The notes under the pieces: model-generated
Seen by the model: only the letters and a program-made list of their open reading frames with translations
Databases searched by the model: none
What the model was told of the DNA's origin: nothing
Made by a program: the position numbers and the translations under genes
Assembly: GCA_004009845.1 (NCBI GenBank)
Contig: RMBW01000001.1
Span: 992,001 to 1,056,000 of the forward strand
Reading direction: 5' to 3'
From: Davidsoniella eucalypti
Taxonomy: Eukaryota; Ascomycota; Sordariomycetes; Microascales; Ceratocystidaceae
Length of the DNA stretch: 64,000 nucleotides
In this document: positions 59,812 through 64,000 of the stretch, one piece after another
How positions within the stretch are numbered: position 1 is the stretch's first letter
How the letters are laid out: each line of letters opens with the position of its first letter

Positions 59812-60796
59812 CTATATCACATTAATGTGCAACTTGGCCGTCAACTGTCTAATCCGTTTTTGCTGAGCCGATTGCATCATTGTGGTCCAAGCTAAAAAGC
59901 TACGTTCATCTACCACAGTATTGCCAGAGACGAGCCCAGGAAACGAAGCCCGTTGTACAAAGTCCTGCGCAATAGTTGCCCAGCGCTCGTGCAAAGCTGC
60001 CGTACTTTCGACTGAAATATCTGATGGAAACTCTATGTCGAGAATGGTAGATGCAGTTTCTGCGCGACGAGGATTAGCACAGACTGGCTTCTTAGGTGGT
60101 GATGTGGAAGCGATACCATCAACGGGGAACAAGGCTGAAATCAAATCAGTTGCGGCAGCTGAACCCTCTGGCTTTTCCTCGGGCGTCGTGTGAGGAGAGA
60201 ATTGGGCTGTTTCTCGTCTATTATCGCTCTGTTGAAGCGCATCGAGTTTTCCCGTAATCTGCGGAAATCGCTATTATCACATATCTATAGTTAGTGTCTA
60301 TATCCTAAGTGTTAAGTGAAAAGGGAATGATAGTATGTACACCTAGGCCAGAAACAATATAGCGACATGATTCAGCGCCATATTGGCGCAGCTCTGCTCT
60401 GGATACGTGGTTCTTCTAGACACTAGTTCCGGCAGCAGTGAGTGCGTCAAGTCTGGATTTGCGTAGAGAGGATGTCGAGTTACATCTCTCAGGTGCCTCT
60501 TTGAAAGACGAATGTCTTAATCCAAATGAGCCAGCGCGTCCGTTAGAGTAGAGATCAAAAGGGTTGTATTCATCTCGAGTTCTTGGGAAGTTAATCTGGT
60601 CATCTACTAATTCCAGAATGTCGCAAATACCAGATAAACCAGCAATTGAATCATCATACTTTTGGTATACGCACGATATAGTTGACGTCGGTCGATCCGA
60701 TAGCATAAGAAACAATGCTATCAAGGCATACAATGCCATTGAAATTTGGAATGTAGGATTCATCATATTTCTTTGACTAGTCAACGTTAGTGACAT
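59812..60796 (-). pseudogene. Unknown coding locus with an in-frame TAG (pseudogene or unusual gene)
   Basis: Minus strand. From ATG at 60796 a frame runs 126 codons to TAG at 60416-60418, then stays open in the same frame to a donor at 60340. An 82-nt intron (60259-60340) joins it in phase to a last exon, 59812-60258. The sequence on both sides of the TAG looks like one protein: …RKSRLDALTAAGTSV, stop, KNHVSRAELRQYGAESCRY, then across the intron IVSGLG|ITGKLDALQQSD. Without the stop it would be about 300 residues: a hydrophobic N-terminal segment (MALYALIALFLMLS), a Ser/Pro-rich middle and a helical C-terminus. I do not recognise the family. Explanations are a nonsense mutation in a dying gene, a missed splice form, stop readthrough, or two separate short products. 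The upstream relic at 59.2-59.5 kb favours decay in this region. Confidence 0.45.
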
Positions 60797-62077
60797 AAAA
60801 CGGTAAGTTGGTGGATTGGGGGGTATTCCGAAGTGTCTACATAGGAATTGAAGTGAAGGATTAGGGAATAGATGACGGCTTAGTTACACACTAGTACTTG
60901 GGTAGATGGGATCTTAGTATTGTAAAGTTGATTGCGGATGACTAAGTGAGTGGTCAAGACAAATGAAGGTGAAGTGGGTGTAGATTTTCAAGAGATCGAA
61001 CAAGTGAAAAAGAGAGTTTGAAGTTCTAATAACATGTTGAAGAGAAACAAAAATAAAAACACTAAACGATTACATATCATAGGAAACGAGTGGCGTTGTT
61101 CACGTGAAGGGTCAGTTGACTAACACCCACAAAGATGCATATATTTCCTACTTTTCATAGTGTTTTAGGAAGTCATGATACCAATGTATCTAGCTTCCTG
61201 GCCTAAACGATATGTCATCGCAGCCACATTCTAGTTTGGACCCGCTAAAGAGGGTGGCCTTGGGCGATTGGGGGTAGAAATCAACAGTCAAGTCAGGAAA
61301 CAATCACTCAGTTTGTCCAAGCATTGGACGAAGTTTAGTGTTGTTGGTGTAGATAGCAAGAGTAGTTTCCTTAAGGAGTCTTATACAAGAAGAAAAGGGC
61401 AAGGTCAAGTCCCAGGGCAAACCCTACTTTAAATTCCAAGCGCCACATTGTTGACATCGAGTTAATGGAAGGTACGCTCTCATTACCACAGATACGTTGG
61501 TTAAGGACAATCGATAAGGGCTTGATGAAAAGAAAATGTACACATATTGACAACAAATACAGATAACTATATATTTGAGTTCCAAGTAAACATTAATGAG
61601 TAGGTGGCTGATAACGATGGTTAGACGATAAAATGAAGGTGACATTAAAAACCCCCAATTTAATAATAATAATAAAAAGGTGAAAAGTAGGTATAACAAG
61701 ATACAAAATGTGACTAAGGATAATAATTCCATAATTACCCGTCCCGAGAGAAAGAAACCAACCCTAGCCTTTGTCCAAGCAGAAAAATGAGTCAATGATA
61801 ACAAGAAAAGGATAAAAACGAGAATTCGTAAACCAACAGGCATACATGAAAAGAGAGAGATAAAAAATATAAGGAGAGACAGCACATGATATGAATACCT
61901 TGTAAGGAAGGCTGAAGCAGATATGGCTATGCATGAAGTAATATTGAAAAGCATTGTAGCCAGAACCAGTTGTCATTCATTGTGTTTGTACAACGGACTC
62001 GATAATCACAGGCCAAAAGTAAAATTGACAGATGTGCGACGACACAACAGCGTGCTAGAAGGCAGCGTGCCGAGATC
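60797..62077. other. Intergenic region between the interrupted locus and HIR1
   Basis: 1.28 kb, AT-rich, holding the 3' UTR of HIR1 and the upstream region of the next minus-strand locus. The minus-strand frame of 176 codons at 61424-61954 is very rich in Phe, Leu and Ser from T-rich sequence and does not look like a real protein. No other feature is seen. Confidence 0.5.
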
Positions 62078-64000
62078 CTATTTTAAAGAAGACGCCATGT
62101 CCACGTCCATTGCATCGCCGGCATCATCGTCATCATTATCGGCCGTGATATCGAGAAGCTTGGCATATTGTACAGTAAGACGCTGTACTTCCCGGAATTT
62201 ACCTATTCGAGAAAAAAGAAAAAGGCAAAATATGTTAGTAATGGTGGTGGTACATAATGTGATATAAAAGGCTTTTTCAAACTTACCAAGAATCATGACA
62301 ATGGCCTTTAGAAGCTCCATGCGATCCCAGCCGCAAATGGGGCCTTCCTTAGTAAACCATCCTTTAGCGGGTACATTGTCGCATTGTTTATCGCGCAGGA
62401 TACCTCCGACTAGAGAATTGAGAAGCTCCTCGACCTTTCCATGGTGTGCCTCAGCACCAATCCGCTTCGCGTACATGAAAAGATAGAGTCTAAACTCGTC
62501 TTGAGCATTGAGAGCCAGTGCACCGGCTATCCGGGTTTCCAGATGGGCCATGCTGACACTAGATTCGAAATTCTCAAATCCATCCTTAGCCATCACCAAT
62601 TTGATGATGCGTTGCAGGTTATAAGCGCGGCCCTTGACAAGGAATTCGGTCGTAGTGTGGCGTTCCAGGAAGGGAATTATACCAGAAGACACGGTTGCCT
62701 TGGTAGAAGATTCACCTTCGGACGACTTGGGACCGACGGCAGTACTTTGTAGTGCGCTGATAGCTGAATCGCTGCTGTTCCAGTACTGAGAACCAGCTGC
62801 CCACCAGCCCTCACTGAGACGTTGCCATACAAACATATCACGAGAGTAGTAGTAACCGTCGCCGTTCGATATCGTGACGATGATGTGGCCGCTGGAGTTG
62901 AGATGTGCTGAGGTGATGCCCGGAGCGGCAACAAATCCATGTCGATTTAATGACGTCGAGGCGATTTCTAGTATAGGACCTAGCGACACTGGTGGGTTGG
63001 GTGACGACTGAGTACGGATATCCCATACATAGCACAGTCCGACAGCCGTGACACACAGAAGCCAGTAATCACGACACTCCAAGATAGCAGGCTGTGACTC
63101 GAGGACTATTGGGTTTAGCAGCCGTCGACCAGCCGGTGTCCAGACATGGATGCTTCCATCTTCACACCCAGCAGCCCAGAAGTTCCGGTTTCCAGCACAA
63201 AGCAGCACAGCGCGTGGTAGGAAGTCTTCCCATAGCACAGAAGCACGTTTAGAAACCGTGACTTTTGAAGGTTCACGGTGGTTTGTAGGGTTCTTGGCCT
63301 CGAAGGTGATGTTCTCGCCAAGTTTCGTGGCATCTTCGAGCGTGCTTTCACCCAACAGGATTCCCTTTTCGAGTGGTCTGAGAATGAATGATCTGACTTT
63401 TGGCACGGCCAGTCTTAGTTGTGAATATGATACAGCAGGCGCTATCGTCGCTGCGCGTAGATACTCCGGCACTGGAATAACACCGTATTCGGGTGCTATC
63501 GGCTGAACTGGTTCAACACCATCAGGGCCATTAACGACAATTGTACCAGGGCCGACAGAGGCACGCGTAGAAGCCTCTTCGTCGGCCCCTTCAGTGTCGT
63601 TCGCAACAGCCTTGCGTTTGTTTCCTATGATAAGGGATACAATGCCGCCTTTAGGAAGGCCATCGAAAGGTTTTGACATGTCAATGATGGACTGAGGAGC
63701 ATCATTTTGGACGGCCTTCGTGGTTGTAGATCCGACTAGTTGTGCTTGTGGCAACGATGACAAGCCAGTGCCTGATGAAGATACCAACAGAGGCGCAACT
63801 CTCTTCTTACCGTCTTTGCCGATTGTAACACGAGCCTTGAGCTCATTTACACGCGCAGCAGTCTTCTCAGCACTCTCTTCCTCCTTTGTTGGCTCTTTTG
63901 CGGGTGGTTCCTTGGGCTTCTCTGCTTCTTTTTCCTTTTCCTTTTCTTTGTCTTTGGAAGTTGTGTCTGTGCCGTTGTCCTTGGCTTTTGATACACCATT
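62078..64000 (-). CDS. HIR1: Histone chaperone HIR1/HIRA, C-terminal part (runs off the window)
   Basis: Subunit of the HIR complex, which deposits H3-H4 independently of replication and represses histone genes. Two exons are visible: from the window edge at 64000 to 62287, then 62078-62202, joined over an 84-nt intron; 612 C-terminal residues are present. Starting at the edge: a Lys/Glu-rich linker (KDKEKEKEKEAEKPKE), then the HIRA B-domain motif KARVTIGKDGKKRVAPLLV, which binds Asf1, then the Hira domain (Pfam type) with WD-like strands (FWAAGCEDGSIHVWTPAGRRLL… YWLLCVTAVGLCYVWDIRT). The end is acidic (DITADNDDDDAGDAMDVDM). The N-terminal WD40 propeller must lie beyond 64000. The join …VMILG|KFREVQRL keeps the frame. 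Confidence 0.93.
   Translation of the reverse strand, partial: NGVSKAKDNGTDTTSKDKEKEKEKEAEKPKEPPAKEPTKEEESAEKTAARVNELKARVTIGKDGKKRVAPLLVSSSGTGLSSLPQAQLVGSTTTKAVQNDAPQSIIDMSKPFDGLPKGGIVSLIIGNKRKAVANDTEGADEEASTRASVGPGTIVVNGPDGVEPVQPIAPEYGVIPVPEYLRAATIAPAVSYSQLRLAVPKVRSFILRPLEKGILLGESTLEDATKLGENITFEAKNPTNHREPSKVTVSKRASVLWEDFLPRAVLLCAGNRNFWAAGCEDGSIHVWTPAGRRLLNPIVLESQPAILECRDYWLLCVTAVGLCYVWDIRTQSSPNPPVSLGPILEIASTSLNRHGFVAAPGITSAHLNSSGHIIVTISNGDGYYYSRDMFVWQRLSEGWWAAGSQYWNSSDSAISALQSTAVGPKSSEGESSTKATVSSGIIPFLERHTTTEFLVKGRAYNLQRIIKLVMAKDGFENFESSVSMAHLETRIAGALALNAQDEFRLYLFMYAKRIGAEAHHGKVEELLNSLVGGILRDKQCDNVPAKGWFTKEGPICGWDRMELLKAIVMILGKFEKAFYITLCTTTITNIFCLFLFSRIGKFREVQRLTVQYAKLLDITADNDDDDAGDAMDVDMASSLK

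Noticed and set aside
61424..61954. 176-codon minus-strand frame rich in Phe/Leu/Ser
   Set aside because: It arises from T-rich intergenic DNA; no domain, no splice support, and it starts downstream of no obvious promoter.
1..64000. CRISPR arrays, rRNA, prokaryotic operon signals, LTR elements
   Set aside because: I looked for regular spaced repeats, rRNA-like conserved blocks and long terminal repeats and saw none; the DNA is eukaryotic.

Overview
This window is nuclear DNA of a filamentous ascomycete, most likely Pezizomycotina. The support is a set of fungal-type genes with few, short GT-AG introns (mostly 55-130 nt), a Zn(II)2Cys6 regulator, a nuclear complex I subunit, a dynactin p27 subunit (absent from most budding yeasts), a FAD oxidoreductase and a large dynamin-like GTPase of kinds common in moulds, and telomere-like CCCTAA words. 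I cannot place it to class or genus. Sixteen genes are well supported. I rebuilt their exon structures by joining reading frames at splice sites; no transcript data were available. Gene-free stretches are long, up to 6.45 kb.

Layout: Zn2Cys6 transcription factor (2242-5014, +); BLM10/PA200 proteasome activator (7696-13721, +), convergent with dynactin p27 (14095-14747, -); complex I 51-kDa subunit (17988-19641, +); PEX11-family peroxin (20880-21898, +), convergent with a CUE2-like Smr nuclease (22166-23847, -); F-box protein (25179-26453, -); membrane-anchored amidase (30618-32871, +); Na/K-type P-type ATPase (39323-42949, +), followed after only 66 bp by an ankyrin-repeat protein (43016-44209, +); FAD oxidoreductase (46016-47672, +), convergent with a dynamin-like GTPase carrying nuclear/SUMO-type signals (47834-50809, -); GMPPA-like nucleotidyltransferase (52381-53999, +), convergent with a nucleotide-sugar transporter (54502-56338, -); an apparently intact tRNA-derived SINE with target-site duplication (58212-58662, -); a broken or unusual coding locus with an in-frame TAG (59812-60796, -); and the C-terminal part of the histone chaperone HIR1/HIRA (62078 to the window edge, -).

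Most genes are conserved housekeeping functions with no operon-like logic. The one functional pairing is the GMPPA-like protein beside a Golgi nucleotide-sugar transporter, both of which feed glycosylation. The most interesting items are the SINE, the interrupted locus at 59.8-60.8 kb, the dynamin's predicted nuclear and SUMO signals, the very tight ATPase-ankyrin junction, and a 361-nt intron that splits the zinc cluster of the transcription factor.
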